The notes beneath the pieces are model-generated. The model did not search any database, was not told the origin of the DNA, and was given only the letters and a program-made list of their open reading frames with translations. From Ursus arctos (lineage: Eukaryota; Chordata; Mammalia; Carnivora; Ursidae), in contig NW_026622874.1 in the NCBI RefSeq assembly GCF_023065955.2, forward strand, positions 30,641,772 to 30,705,771: a stretch of DNA of 64,000 bases. The letters run 5' to 3'. Below, piece by piece: positions 22,879 through 34,255 of this stretch. Within the stretch, counting starts at the first letter, position 1. Each line of letters begins with the position of its first letter. A program made the position numbers and the translations under genes.

Positions 22879-23814
22879 AATTGACTGATCTCTCAAACTC
22901 ATGGGATTTCTGTACCTACATCTTCAAAGTCAAAATAACCAATATAACAGATAAACTGAATGGATATCTCCACAGAGCTGTGGTCTTTGGGCTCCTTCTG
23001 ACACACCAGAGCATCAGATCCCTCCCAGAACCATTAGACTGACCCTCCCTGATTGTCACTGGAGGCGCCTTTCCTCAATTAAGTCTATAAATAGAAATTT
23101 TACTGCTTCAGAGAGGCTATAAATCAGCTCAGCAGGATACTCTTGGGGCAAAGAAGAGGAGACAAGGGCTGGGGGGAGGAGGACATACTGAAATTATTCA
23201 ATGAAATGAGCATCAGGGGTGGGGGTGGGTGAGCTGCTTGAGATGTCGATTCTCCCTTTGCAGGAATCACTGACAAGCAACCTGAAGCTATCTTCCTTCA
23301 AAAGAGAGAACACATCGAGAACTGGCAAGAGGTAATGTCATTGTACTGATGCTTCAAAATGTTTCCACTTATTAAAAGATTTCAATGCTGGACACAAATT
23401 CTAGCTCCCTGAGAGAGTGCTTGTATAGAGAAAAAGCGTGTTGCTTCAGCAGTAACTCTTCTCTGTCCACCCAGCTCGGTGCTTTGTGAAAGTACCTTTT
23501 GTCAGCTTCCTACGGCTCTGTGCCCCAGTGAGTCACAACCAATAATCCCCCCTCTCGTAAAGCAGCAGGGTACCAGATAGGCTAATTCTTCCCCAACTCT
23601 TTCTTTCCTATATATATTTTGTTCACTGAGCACTAAAATAGCATTTTGCCATCACTAGACCAATCACTATCTATGCTGCTATGGAAAAAAATAATCTGCC
23701 TATATAATGCTCAACAAGCCTCAGCCTTAGGAAGTTCTTCCAGTATTCAATCTATATTCTTCATGTTGCTGTATGGGCCTACTTCCTCTTATACTGCCCT
23801 CAGTGAGGTCAGAA
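22879..23814. other. unique intron sequence
   Basis: No gene or repeat was recognised with confidence. Confidence 0.45.
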
Positions 23815-25015
23815 AATATTCACTCATTTAACAAGTATTTACTACATGCTTACTCTGCGCCAGGCATTGTGATACACGCCAAGGATACAGATCTCTGACT
23901 TCATGAGACTTGCAGTTCAGGGAAGGAGGTAAGGATTACACAGGTTATTGTATAAAAATATTTCATTGCAACTGTGTTAAGTACAACAGAAGAGATCACC
24001 TACAAGGTGCCCAAAATGCTTTTTTAATCAGGAGCTAATTGACTTAGGAGGGTCCGCAAAAGACAAACAAGATATCACTTGAATTGCAATCTGAAGGATG
24101 AATAGAGGTGGAGGGAGGGGAGGGAGGGGAGGGAGCATCCCAGGAAATGGACGAGCCCATGTGGGGGTTCTGAGGCTGGAGGGGCCAGGTGGGCAAATGA
24201 AGAGAAGGAAGAACAGAGTGTGAAGTGAGGGGTGGGAGCAGAGAGGATGGGGAGAAGTAGCAAGCTCAAGATCAGGCCGGGCCTCGTAGGTCACCTTAAA
24301 TATTGTGGGCTTTGTCCTAAAATCATGAGATACCACTAAGGATTTTAAGGGTAACAACATAGTTAGGTTTTTATTGAGAAACATCATTCAGCACTGTGAG
24401 GATAACGAATTGAAGAAGGCAAAAATGGAAGCAGAGAGACTAGTTAAAAACAATCTGGTAGACTGGGCAAGAAATAAGAACGGTTAGATTAAGATGAACT
24501 AGCAGAAATGGAAATGATTTTTAAAAATTAAGATCTACGTAGGAGGGACGCCTGGGTGGCTCAGTCAGTTGGGCATCTGCCTTCAGCTTGGGTCATGATC
24601 CCGGGGTCCTGGGATCAAGTCCTACATAGGCTCCTTGCTCAGCGGGGTCCTGCTTCTCCCTCTGCCTGCTGCTCCCCCTGTTCGTGCTCTCTCTCTCTCT
24701 CCCTCCCACTCTCTCACTCTCTGACAAATAAATAAATCAATCTTAAAAAAAAGTAAGATCTACCTAGGAGACAGAATATACAGTGCATACAGGCAGAAGT
24801 GAGGGAGAGAGAGTACAAAGGGTGACTTGCTGGTTTGGGCCTTGAGTAACTAGATGAGGATGACTCTTCTAGAACTAGAGAATGCTAGAGGGAATGGAGC
24901 TAGTTGGAATTATGGGGGGATGGGGTACACGAGTTCAGTAGTACACATGTTGAGTCTGAGATATCTGTGAGATACACAAGTGCAACAGCTCAGTAGCCAT
25001 TGGATATACGAGGTA
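23815..25015 (-). mobile_element. long L2 fragment interrupted by a SINEC
   Basis: Read on the plus strand it begins with the reverse complement of the L2 3' end (catttaacaagtatttacta, then ctctgcgccaggcattgtga) and continues through aagatcaggccgggcctcgt, gtcaccttaaatattgtggg, a ggaagcagagagactagtta block and gttgagtctgagatatctgt to ccattggatatacgag. The order matches the L2 consensus as I recall it. It contains a (GGGGA)-like run at 24108-24134. Confidence 0.8.
24546..24753 (+). mobile_element. SINEC with 17-bp target-site duplication
   Basis: A near-consensus head (cgcctgggtggctcagtcag), a CT microsatellite in the body and an aaataaataaatcaatctta tail are present. Direct repeats at 24529-24545 and 24754-24770 differ at one base. 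It is inserted in the L2. Confidence 0.97.
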
Positions 25016-25094
25016 CCTCGTCATTAATGCACATCATTTAAAATTATAGTCACATTGTACATTCTTTTAATTTTTTTTTTCTAGATGGGGGGTA

Positions 25095-25294
25095 TGTTTT
25101 GGAATTGTGCTGCTCAAAATGGAAGCCCCTAGCCCCTTGAGGGCTACCTAGACTCAAATTAATTAAAATTACATAAACTTAAAAATTAGTTTCTTGGTGA
25201 CACCTAGTCACATTTCAAGTGCTCAGTGTGGCCTGTGACTCCCATATTGGTCATTTCCATTACTGCAGAAAGTTCAATTGGACAGCCCTGCCTA
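25095..25294 (-). mobile_element. MER20-like hAT-Charlie MITE
   Basis: It has an attaattaaaattacataa core, a gtcacatttcaagtgctcag block and an agttcaattggacagccctg terminus. The termini are approximate inverted repeats (tgctgctcaaaat versus attggacagccc). The subfamily name is from memory. Confidence 0.7.
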
Positions 25295-25850
25295 GAACAT
25301 CAGAGGGCTTCCTACAATACTCAGTTCTGATTAGTCTTCTGGTGAATGTTCAACTGCCATTTCATCAACACTGAGAAATCCTACTGTATTTTGTGTTCCA
25401 GACAAAGCTTTGAGGTTGAAGATGAAAAAATATGGGGAAAGAAGGTATGATCATCCTTGTTACTCAAGTATCTTCCAACCTATCTTCAAAAAAACAGATG
25501 AAGGATTAATGCCATGGAGAGAGTGTATGAGCAGCCTGGGGGAGAGGGGAACTCACATTGTAAAAATACTATCAGATCAATCACAGAGACTAGTGTCAGA
25601 GGAAATTAGGTGCTAAGGAGACATTAAGTCTTCATTTGGATTTGGACAAAAGAATGGGGACTGGATTCATGAAGAGAGAGGGAGGGAGAGTAACCCAAGT
25701 GGGGAAACAATTTATTCAAGAAGTTACACAACATTTGAAATGTCAGCCCTGTTTCTCTGAAGGAGAACAGAATCTATGCTGAGCTGTATAAGAAACAGAG
25801 TAATGGGTGGGGGGGGGACCTTTGGGTGGACAAGTGGAAGAACAACTAAA
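25295..25850. other. unique intron sequence
   Basis: No gene or repeat was recognised. Confidence 0.45.
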
Positions 25851-25866
25851 GAATCTACCCAATTGT

Positions 25867-26221
25867 ATTATGCTGAGTGAAATAAGTCAATCAGAGAAAG
25901 ACAATTATCATATGGTTTCACTCATATGTGGAATATAAGAAATAGCGCAGAGAATCATAGGGGAAGGGAGGGAGAATGGCATGAGAAGAAATCAGAAATG
26001 GAGACAAACCATGAGAGACTCTTAACTCTAGGAAACAAACTGAGGGTTGCTGGGGGGGAGGTGGGCGGGGATGAGGTAAGTCGGTGATGGGCATTAAGGA
26101 GGGCACGTGATGTGATGAGCACTGGGCGTTACACGCAACTGATGAATTACTGAACTCTACCTCTGAAACTAATGATGTACTATATGTTGGCTAATTGAAG
26201 TAAAAAAAATAAAAAAAAAAG
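25867..26221 (+). mobile_element. L1 3' end, older carnivore subfamily, with 16-bp target-site duplication
   Basis: It begins in the last ORF2 codons and ends with gatgtactatatgttggctaa, a variant different from the gtactgtatggtgactaa copies elsewhere in the window, suggesting an older or distinct L1 subfamily. Direct repeats at 25851-25866 and 26222-26237 differ at one base. Confidence 0.92.
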
Positions 26222-26237
26222 GAATCAACCCAATTGT

Positions 26238-27559
26238 GCACTGACTTAACACTGTAGCTAACTCAGACACTGAGCCGACCACTGGGCTATAAATAGTAAT
26301 TCATCCTGATCTCGTACTCAAGGAGCTCCTCATCTACACAGCCAGAACCAACCACCAGGCTGTCAGGACAGAAGGTGATAAAATAGGCTTTATGAAATAT
26401 GTTCTCAATAAATACGTACACTAAACACCATTTTCATAATATACAAGACATATATTTCACAAAAAAACGCATACTCAAAAATTACTATACACTTAGGCGT
26501 CTAACTTGTGGGTGGGAACTCAAATGAGGCAACCACACGAAGGTCCTGCACTGAGCTGTGATAAGAGGCAGAGCGGACATTCACGTGCTTCCTCCCGTGA
26601 TTAAGTGTTTTCACTGCCTTCATTTTTAACCAGAATTAACGAGCCATTGGCTACATAGCACAGTTTGGGCTACTCCTTTAACATTTTAGATTTTCAAAAT
26701 TTGTCAATAACATAAGCCACGGCTCGAAGTCTACAGAGCAATGCTTAACATTAAGTTCAAGGTTAATTTTAGACCCTTTGTGAAGGAATGGAGAGATGTG
26801 TTACAGGGCTTCAGCCTAGGCTGAAAAGAATTCTCTGGCTTTCACAGATGATAATTGGGTTTCAGGCTTTGGGGAAGACTATTCAGATTTGAAGACAGAG
26901 ATTGAAACCTTGATGATACCACCTTTTATGGTTTTTCTTTGTGTTACATAGCCATGACTTTTATTGAAATTCCATTTTCTATTAAGATTCACTGACATTT
27001 CTTTCCTGCTGATTGCTGGGTACAACTACTGAATAAAATATTTATCTTTAAACATACATGAGCATATTTAAATTCCTTCAGACGTGTTATTTTGCTATGT
27101 GCTTTGTATCAGTTTTTATTGAAATAACTGTCCATTTTTACTATGGCTATCTTTATAGGAAAAAACTCAAATGTATTCTATTTGGGTTTTTTTGGGTTTC
27201 TGAAATCTATTTGCTTTAGCTGCATATACTGGGGGAGTTTAGGCACATTAATCACTGCTCAGTAAATTTCTTGTGTTTTATTGCCTGCCGTGAACACTGA
27301 CGACAGCATATTTCTTTTTAGCCACTTTTTTTCAGGGTTATCAGCATACTGCTGCATATTCAGAACCGACCATTTCCTACAAGATTCTAATACACTGCAT
27401 ATCACTTTTATATGATAAAACATTTGTGTAAAATACGTGTGTAAAGTGCCTAATTTTCCAAATCACTTTCCTGTGGAATCAGAATGGGACTTAAGTACTT
27501 AGCTATTTTTTGTTTTTTGGGGGGGTTTTTTATGCTACAGTAACAGTCCCTATCAAATT
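26238..27559. other. A/T-rich unique intron sequence
   Basis: No gene was found. Parts may be very old repeats but none is recognisable. Confidence 0.45.
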
Positions 27560-28128
27560 AGCCGGGACTAAAAACACCAGCACTACTCAGAACTGGCAAG
27601 GGCATCCTCGTGCACTGCTGGTAGGAAAGTCACCTGGCACACTCTGACTGCAGGGCAGTTAAGGAAGAGTTAAGCTGTATGCATGGCAAAAAAAAAAAAA
27701 AAAAGGGGGGGGTGAGAAAAACCTTTACTTAGCAATTTTACATACAAGAATTTGTCCTGGTTATGATACTCATTTCAATTTTGATTGACAACTGCAAAAA
27801 ATTAGAATGACACAACTGCCAATAGTAGGAGACTAAATAAATGATGGCATAGCCATATAATGGAATTCTATGTAGCCATTAAAAGGGGTTGTTAGAAATG
27901 GATTTGATGACATAGAAAGGTGGTCCTGATACACTATGTCTCTGGAATAATAGCATTTGTGTTAGACGTTATACATGTGTGCGTACATATAAAGAAAAAA
28001 GTTAGAATAGTTGTAACAGTTTTTGTTGAAGAGGTATTTTTCTTTTCCTCTTGTGTGAATTTTCTTATTTTTCTACAATAGGCATGCATTGCTTTAAAAC
28101 ACTTGTGTAAAAAACAAAACAAAAACCC
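27560..28128 (+). mobile_element. old L1 (L1ME-like) 3' end
   Basis: It follows the L1 order: a ctggcaagggcatcctcgtg and cactgctggtaggaaag block, a catagccatataatggaatt block, then a T-rich 3' UTR and a ttgctttaaaacacttgtgt end. A run of A followed by G lies at 27689-27713. It ends about 130 bp downstream (HHAT sense) of the catalytic exon. Confidence 0.65.
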
Positions 28129-28232
28129 TGCTACCTCTGGGCACATACTTTGAACCAATCTGGCAAGAACAGCCCACAGTGGGGTGAATCTGACAACCGC
28201 CTTCCCTCCCAGGCCTAGTCCACCTGGGTTGG

Positions 28233-28253
28233 CTGCCCCCCGCCCCCCGCCAC
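28233..28253 (-). promoter_or_regulatory. G-rich tract just inside the donor of the catalytic HHAT exon
   Basis: On the HHAT strand two runs of six guanines separated by one cytosine lie 9 to 29 bases into the intron after the GTGAGC donor. G-runs at this position are a known class of intronic splicing enhancer and can form quadruplexes. The role here is inferred. Confidence 0.4.
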
Positions 28254-28261
28254 CTGCTCAC

Positions 28262-28463
28262 CACGCTGTCCTGGACGCACGGGGTCTGCACCAGCCTCTG
28301 GACTGCATTCTCCACGGTGACTCCCAGCCAGTTGAGCGCCGCCCAGCACCACAGGTAGTCATAGCCACCATGCCAGAAGCTCACAAACGCAAACGTCACT
28401 GCGGTGGAAAACAGTGTCCCCAGCAGGCCGTGCTGGGACCCGCCGACCGGAATGTACACATAC
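28262..28463 (-). CDS. HHAT: HHAT coding exon (human residues 349-415) with the catalytic MBOAT histidine
   Basis: On the minus strand this 202-bp exon begins after an acceptor TTCTTTCTCTAG, supplies the third base of an arginine codon (human Arg348), then reads 67 codons to a donor AGCGTG|GTGAGC. Recognisable stretches are YVYIPVGGSQHGLLGTLFST, FAFVSFWHGGYDYLWCWAA and LNWLGVTVENAVQRLV, all characteristic of HHAT. The histidine in the FWHGG motif is residue 31 of the exon. Numbering from Arg348 puts it at position 379, the invariant MBOAT histidine known to be required for palmitoylation of Hedgehog. The paired acidic residue (Asp339) falls nine residues before Arg348 and so lies in an exon outside the window. 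The end is phase 0 and joins in frame to the exon at 717-861 after a 27,400-bp intron. No frameshift or stop is present, so this is a functional gene copy and not a retropseudogene: introns are retained. Confidence 0.97.
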
Positions 28464-29664
28464 CTAGAGAAAGAAGAGCCTGTTAGGAGCCATGCAGTGG
28501 GCTGTCCCTTCACCACTACCTGCTCCTGCCCTCGATTCTCCTGTCACACATGGTTAGCGACCATGTGGAGATCCTTCCCTGCTTCCAGGAAGCCACAGAG
28601 CACTCCCTGAATTCTCCAACACACCAGCAACCGGCAGAAACACAAGCCTCAGTTCTGAGGGGCTTGAGGTTAAATGAACACGCAGGCTTGAGAGCACTCA
28701 TCAGAGCAAAACAGCACTTACAGGAGGCAGGGGTGAGGAGTGGTGAATTTACAGTTGCTAAAAGGGGTGTGCCCAACCCTGGAAGCCTAATCACAGAATG
28801 GCAACGAAGCTTCCAGTTACATGGGGACACCAACCTTCAAGACAGGTATATATTTTACAGCTCACACTATTATGTTTATGGTTAAGCCCAATATTTAAGC
28901 ACAATTGCTACAATCAAGCTTCTAAGCGGGAGGAGCTGGGTGCAGAGCAGGGGTGCCAGGACCCGCTGCTCCAGCTTTCCAGGCAAGTTGCCCAGAAGGA
29001 GTAGTGACTTTGCAAGTGAAGGGAAGAGCTCTGCGCTCACAGGTCAGCCCAGTTATTACCCAAAATGCACAGCATCCCCAGGGTATGCTCTCTACTGCTG
29101 AGGCAGATATCTGACTACACATAAGCAGGACAACCTTCTTCACTCGGTATTTTTCAGCTGGGGTTGAACAAAACTCATCCCTTGTGTCGGTAGACTCTGG
29201 AAAGCTAGGAGCACAGCCTCCTGGTGGCAGCCTTTAAAAAAAAACCCATAGGTCTTTGGTCTGTGGTGAGTGCTTCTTTGTCCAACCTTCTTCCAGGAAG
29301 GAAAATGAAATATCCATTTCCTGCACGCACAGTGTGTTCCAGGCACGGCACTACACACTCTACACACATTGCGTGGTTTGATTCTTTGAAGCACCATATG
29401 GTTTACACCTGCTGTTCCAGCGTGCCAGCCAGTTTACAATTTGTCCTGTTCGTATATTATTTTAATATTTTGTAGGAAACGTTATTTTGAAAACCATTTT
29501 TGCACACCATTTTTGAATAGAACAATTTTATAGACAAGCCGAACATAATAAAAATGAAAACCACTCCTCAGTCAATAAATATTTTTAAAAAACTATAGGA
29601 TAAGTATTTTTAGATCTCCTCCTTCACTCTCAAACGTGCTCCAGTTTAGATAAAGTTATATGCT
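28464..29664. other. unique intron sequence upstream of the catalytic exon
   Basis: It contains the pyrimidine tract and branch-point region for the exon. Open frames at 28550-29004 have no family resemblance. Confidence 0.45.
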
Positions 29665-29666
29665 CA

Positions 29667-29805
29667 GGTTAAATAGGCCCATTGCATAGGTGAGAAAACG
29701 GAGGCTGAGAAGGTCACTTGAGCAAGGCACACAACCAGGAAGGGGAAGAGCCCTCCTCCAACTACGGCACCAAAGTTCACGCTCTGCATCACACCTACAT
29801 CTTAC
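29667..29805 (-). mobile_element. MIR fragment
   Basis: A gcccattgcataggtgagaa and aacggaggctgagaagg core and a downstream ttcacgctctgcatcacacc end are in MIR order, reversed. Confidence 0.6.
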
Positions 29806-31467
29806 ACTCCAGTCCAAAACCAGAACGCACACGACAAAGTAGCCATTGCAGAAATAAGCGCAACAAATAAAATCCCTTCTCCTGTGCAAAAACAAGACCA
29901 TCTTGACAACTAAATTAGCAAATACGTATCAAGCGCTCACTATAGATTGCGGGACCTTCATCTGCCATCAAGCATTTATTTAGGCCTCCAGGGCAGTCCT
30001 GGCATAATGGGAAACCCAAAGACATAAAACACTGTTCCTGCCAAAAAGGACAAGTATAGCTGCTTGGGAAACAATTGCAAACACGTCCCAGCATTAAGCT
30101 AGTTGATACGGTAGAAAGTAGACCAGGAGAGTTCAAGAGTGCAGAGGAGAAGGGAGTGAGTGGAGGCAAGTGGACCCCAGCTTGGCAAGGCCAAGAGGAT
30201 GAATTTTGCTGGGTGAAGGGGAGAAGGCGGGGACTGCATCATGGACCTAGAAGGGCTGGACTATGAGCCAGAAAAGCCTGACAACCCCAGGCACTGTACT
30301 TTTAGTTGGTGTTCTGCTGCCCCCTAGAGGCGGTTCGGTTAGTGGTGCAGAACACGCCTCAGAAGAAGCAAAAGATGGGCCACAATTCTCTATCCTGCCT
30401 GCGTGGAGGGAGCTGCTGCTCCATCATGGCACTCCATGAGGCTGCACTCCTATATACACGCATGCAACCTTCTTACACATATGTATACATACATATATAT
30501 GTATGTATAGAGGCGGGGAGAGAGGGAGAGGGAAACAGGTGTTCAAACCAACTTCAGAAGTATGAGGAATGATGGCTTTTGATAGAAACTACAGATAATT
30601 TTATTAAAAAAGGTAATACTAACACCAATACTCTTCTCACCCAAGATAACTATTTCATGTCGACCTTTTATTGTATCTCACAATGTTAAGGTGAGCAGCC
30701 CTCTGTATGTCAGGAAACCCAGTGTAGAATAAAAGCCTTTCATCATCCACACCAATGGTCCTTCATATTGGATTCAACTCCAAGAAGGACATGTTCTCAT
30801 ACTTGTGACGAGGAAGTGTCTAGCCCCATAATTACAGGCACAGCTATTTTAGGGACTCTTGGCACTACGGCTTTGTAACTTTGCCTTCCAAATGACAGCC
30901 GACAAAAATCTGAGAATTCCTTTTATTCCTAAAATTCATATACGGCAGGTCTCCAAGGACATGAGGCTGCTTATTTTTAAACCTGAAGAGAGTCTGGCTT
31001 CCAGACTGGAAGATAAAAATCCCTTCTTCCCTCTTAACCTCTGGAAGGCAGGAGATGCATCAAAAAGGAGAGTAAACAAGTTATTTTCTTTTACAAATTC
31101 TACCAGTCTTGTGTCAGTTCCATGATTAATAAAAACAGAAACGTCTCTCTTTTAGGAAAGCAGTAGTATGACCCCACTCACTGAGATCCACTGCTCAGTG
31201 AAATTGATTTCCCAAAGGAAGAAAGCTTTCAGCACCACCTTCTCCGCAAAGCAAAAAATAAAAAGATTTTTCTTGTCAGTGACTGTGAGCTTGAGTCTGC
31301 ACAGGGCCTGCCCTGCCAGGCGGCCTCATGTGGTCACTGCTTGCAGAGAATGCTGCTTCAAGGAGTTAGCCTCCATCTGCAGCCGCCTTCTGAATTTAAA
31401 ACCATCTCACGGAACCAGCACAACACAGCAATTCCCCAACTCAGGAGGAGGACCTTCTATAAAATGG
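29806..31467. other. unique intron sequence
   Basis: No gene was seen. A short (TATG/CATA) self-complementary tract lies near 30476-30510. Confidence 0.45.
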
Positions 31468-31600
31468 AGATGTTATTAATAATGTCTACCCTTTACCGAG
31501 TGTCTGTGAGCCAGGTGCTTTATGTATACTATTTCTAATCATTACAACAACCTAGCAAGGAACTAGTGACTAGGCCTGTCTTATACAGGAGGGATGAAAT
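31468..31600 (-). mobile_element. MIR fragment
   Basis: A gagccaggtgctttatgtat, then tctaatcattacaacaacct and ctagtgactaggcctgtctt order fits reversed MIR. Confidence 0.55.
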
Positions 31601-31653
31601 CTGAACCTAGAATGTTCTGGTTTCAGACCTTCCAGGCCTATGTCCTATTTGTC

Positions 31654-31695
<42 letters not shown>
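31654..31695 (+). repeat. (TTG)n microsatellite
   Basis: About 14 uninterrupted TTG units, followed by a T/G-rich stretch to about 31732. Confidence 0.95.
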
Positions 31696-32414
31696 TGGTT
31701 TGGGTTTTTTTGTTTTTTGTGGGTTTTTTTGGTAATAGAAACATTTCTTGGTGATATGTTCCTCTTATTTAACCAAATCTTAAAGCAATCTCCACAAAAA
31801 CAATCACCAGCATTTTACTAACTTGAAGAAATGTCCTTAGTCAGAAAGGAATCTTGCTGGGGGAAAAGATGCTTATTATTTACAAAGGCATTTGGGCCAA
31901 GGAGCACTGTGCCAGAAGTCCAGGGGTGTAAGTTCAAATTTTAAACAGACTAACTAGTTTCCTTCTGTCCCACAAGCAGAGATGATACGTGTTATCCTGA
32001 CCAGACTGGGATCCAGCAGATGTCTGATTACAAAAGACATGGGGGGCATACGAAGTCAATGGTTGCGGGGGGCGGGGGGCGGTTGTTGCCGAGTAGGTAT
32101 ACATGAAGGGAGAAGAAAATATGTGTCTCTCTCAGATCCGCTATGAAAAACAACTCAAGAATATGTCTTACAGTTGGGGAGAGGGGTGGTGAAAATCCAC
32201 GTGGTAAAAACATTAATCTTAAAACCACAAGGCTCCCCTTTCCCAGGACCTACACAATAGCTTCCCAGCTTGGCATATTATCTTCAAATTCTTTGCTGAG
32301 GCCTAATCCCTGACCCCCTTGAGGTAAGAGGATACTGAATGACTTGGTTTTTACTATCCCGTGGAATGAGGTGAGGTGGGCTTGCAAGGTCCCAATCTTC
32401 AATTTCCTAGTGCT
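31696..32414. other. unique intron sequence with a guanine-rich run
   Basis: No gene was seen. 32066-32082 has two runs of six guanines followed by a short one, a possible quadruplex motif. Confidence 0.45.
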
Positions 32415-32765
32415 CAGCAGGGCTATTCCATCCTATTCCAGCTCTGCCACATCTTTCCATCCTTATTTCCCACTGGTTCTCTTGGCAAATCATGAAATCC
32501 TGAACAAATGGGGCTTTCACACCTCCACGCCTTTGGTCATACCACATTCACATCCTCCAGCCTCTCTGGTTTTCCAACTCCTACGTGGCCTACAAAATTT
32601 AGTCCATTTTCTACCTCCTCCCGGAAGTCTCTTTTGAATATTCCCACTCTTCTATTTAACCCAGGGCACCTACTCTTTGTACCACTGACCGCACAGTTAT
32701 TCACCAAAAGATGTCTCCTCTATTATATTGTCATCTCAATTAAATTGTAAACTTCTTTCCAGAAG
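32415..32765 (+). mobile_element. L2-like LINE fragment
   Basis: A ttccaactcctacgtggcct, ctcctcccggaagtctcttt and caattaaattgtaaacttct order is typical of the L2 3' region. Diverged. Confidence 0.5.
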
Positions 32766-34059
32766 GACTAGATGTGTGATGTGTGTACATGTGTGCATGT
32801 GTTAATATATAGTTCCTAGTCAACAGTATTTACGCACCTAGCAACAAAATTTTCACACCCTCCCATAGCTTTCAAACTTGTGATAAATTATCACCACTGT
32901 CATGGACCTATTATGAGCAATTAGGAACCAAGGGAGGATTGTAAGGTCCTGCCCCAGTTATTGGGAGAAACTTCAGGGGACTCTTGTTCCTAGAGAATAC
33001 AGAAACTTGAAGGACGCTGAAGTCTCTCCACACTTTGTAATCCTACTTCCCCATTAGGCTCAAAAGCATGTGGCTCCAAACACTAGACCTATCCTAACCT
33101 CAAGAGACTTCACAGATGACAAGTACTAGGCTTGTAAAGATGAGAGCCTTCAGTAGTGGGGAAGGGCAAGACTTCCGGCTGCATTACACTGTCAGTGAGG
33201 TGACCTCACCTTGGCTTCGCCTGGGCTCTAAGAGGAGCTCCTACTTAGAGATCTTTGCAGGGCTGGCCAGGCTCTCCTAAATGCAGCTCTCATGGGCAAT
33301 AGCTCCCTGAACTGACCCTGGCTCACATGTGAGTGCTCTCTCCCACGCCTGGTCAACCCCCATCCTCTGGGTAGTAGACAAAGAGCTGGTGTTTAGATCT
33401 CACAAAAGCAGCTACAGATCTGCTTATAAAAAGCTTTCAAAAGAAGATGCACACGGTAAAAAAATCACTCTGTCCAGTACAGATCATAATGGAATTTTAA
33501 TAAGTAAAAACCAGCAGTTGGTTAATGGACAACTCTAGACTTTATCATCTCCAGAAGGCTAAAAGAGGTCTACTTTAAAGCAGAGGGCACATTTTGAGCT
33601 GTGATAGCTCTCAGCTCTTTTACCAAGAGATGCTGGCTGTAAGTTTTACATGAAACTCTGAAAAATTGCTTATTAAAAACGCTATGTCCTATTTGGCAAC
33701 AGAACATTGTGGAATTTATAAAATAGAGATTAAACTCGGGCTATATTTAGTCTACATTTAAACTTCCAGGTTCGTGTAATTAGATGCCAACATTTTTTTT
33801 TAAATTAATCTTTTCATTCCACAAAGTCAGTAGCTGAGCGGGTTGAGATGCTGTGCTGACAAACTCAAGCCTATAACACCTATCCTAGAGAAAGATTCAG
33901 CTCTACATTCACAGACCGAAACCCAAACTCTAGCTCCCCAAAACCTCTATCTTCCTCACCGCAGAAGCTGACAGAGAATGAATGGCTCAGCCCAGCCTTC
34001 CTCACCACCAGAGCACAGCTCAAGTAGCAACAGCAGCAAAGCATAGGGCAAGCAGGAAG
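32766..34059. other. unique intron sequence
   Basis: Nothing was recognised. Confidence 0.4.
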
Positions 34060-34255
34060 GCGGTGCTTAAGACCTGGAGATGTGACCTTGGTTCTGCTCT
34101 GCCACCAACCAATCTCCGTAATCTTGAGCTTGTCAATCAAGCCTACTCGGCTTAAGTGTGTACACAGACCATATGCTGGGAGCACTAAAACCTTCTTCGG
34201 GTAAGAGCTGCTATGAAGATCAGATGAGACAATGTATGTGTAAGGAGTTTGGCGA
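34060..34255 (+). mobile_element. MIR fragment
   Basis: A ggttctgctctgccaccaac, then ccgtaatcttgagcttgtca and gctatgaagatcagatgaga order fits plus-strand MIR. Confidence 0.55.

Larger units (their letters stand above)
862..28261 (-). other. HHAT: HHAT intron of 27,400 bp between the two visible exons
   Basis: Bounded by GTGAGC at 28261 (minus strand) and CCCGCAG at 862. It is a phase 0 intron. It is dominated by L1 insertions of several ages, mostly on the plus strand and so antisense to HHAT, plus three SINEC copies, L2, MIR and a MER20-like element. No other HHAT exon would be expected between consecutive residues 415 and 416. Confidence 0.9.

Noticed and set aside
28094..28516. 140-codon minus-strand open frame extending beyond the HHAT exon
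   Set aside because: Only 28262-28463 is exon; the ends are intron read-through past clear acceptor and donor sites.
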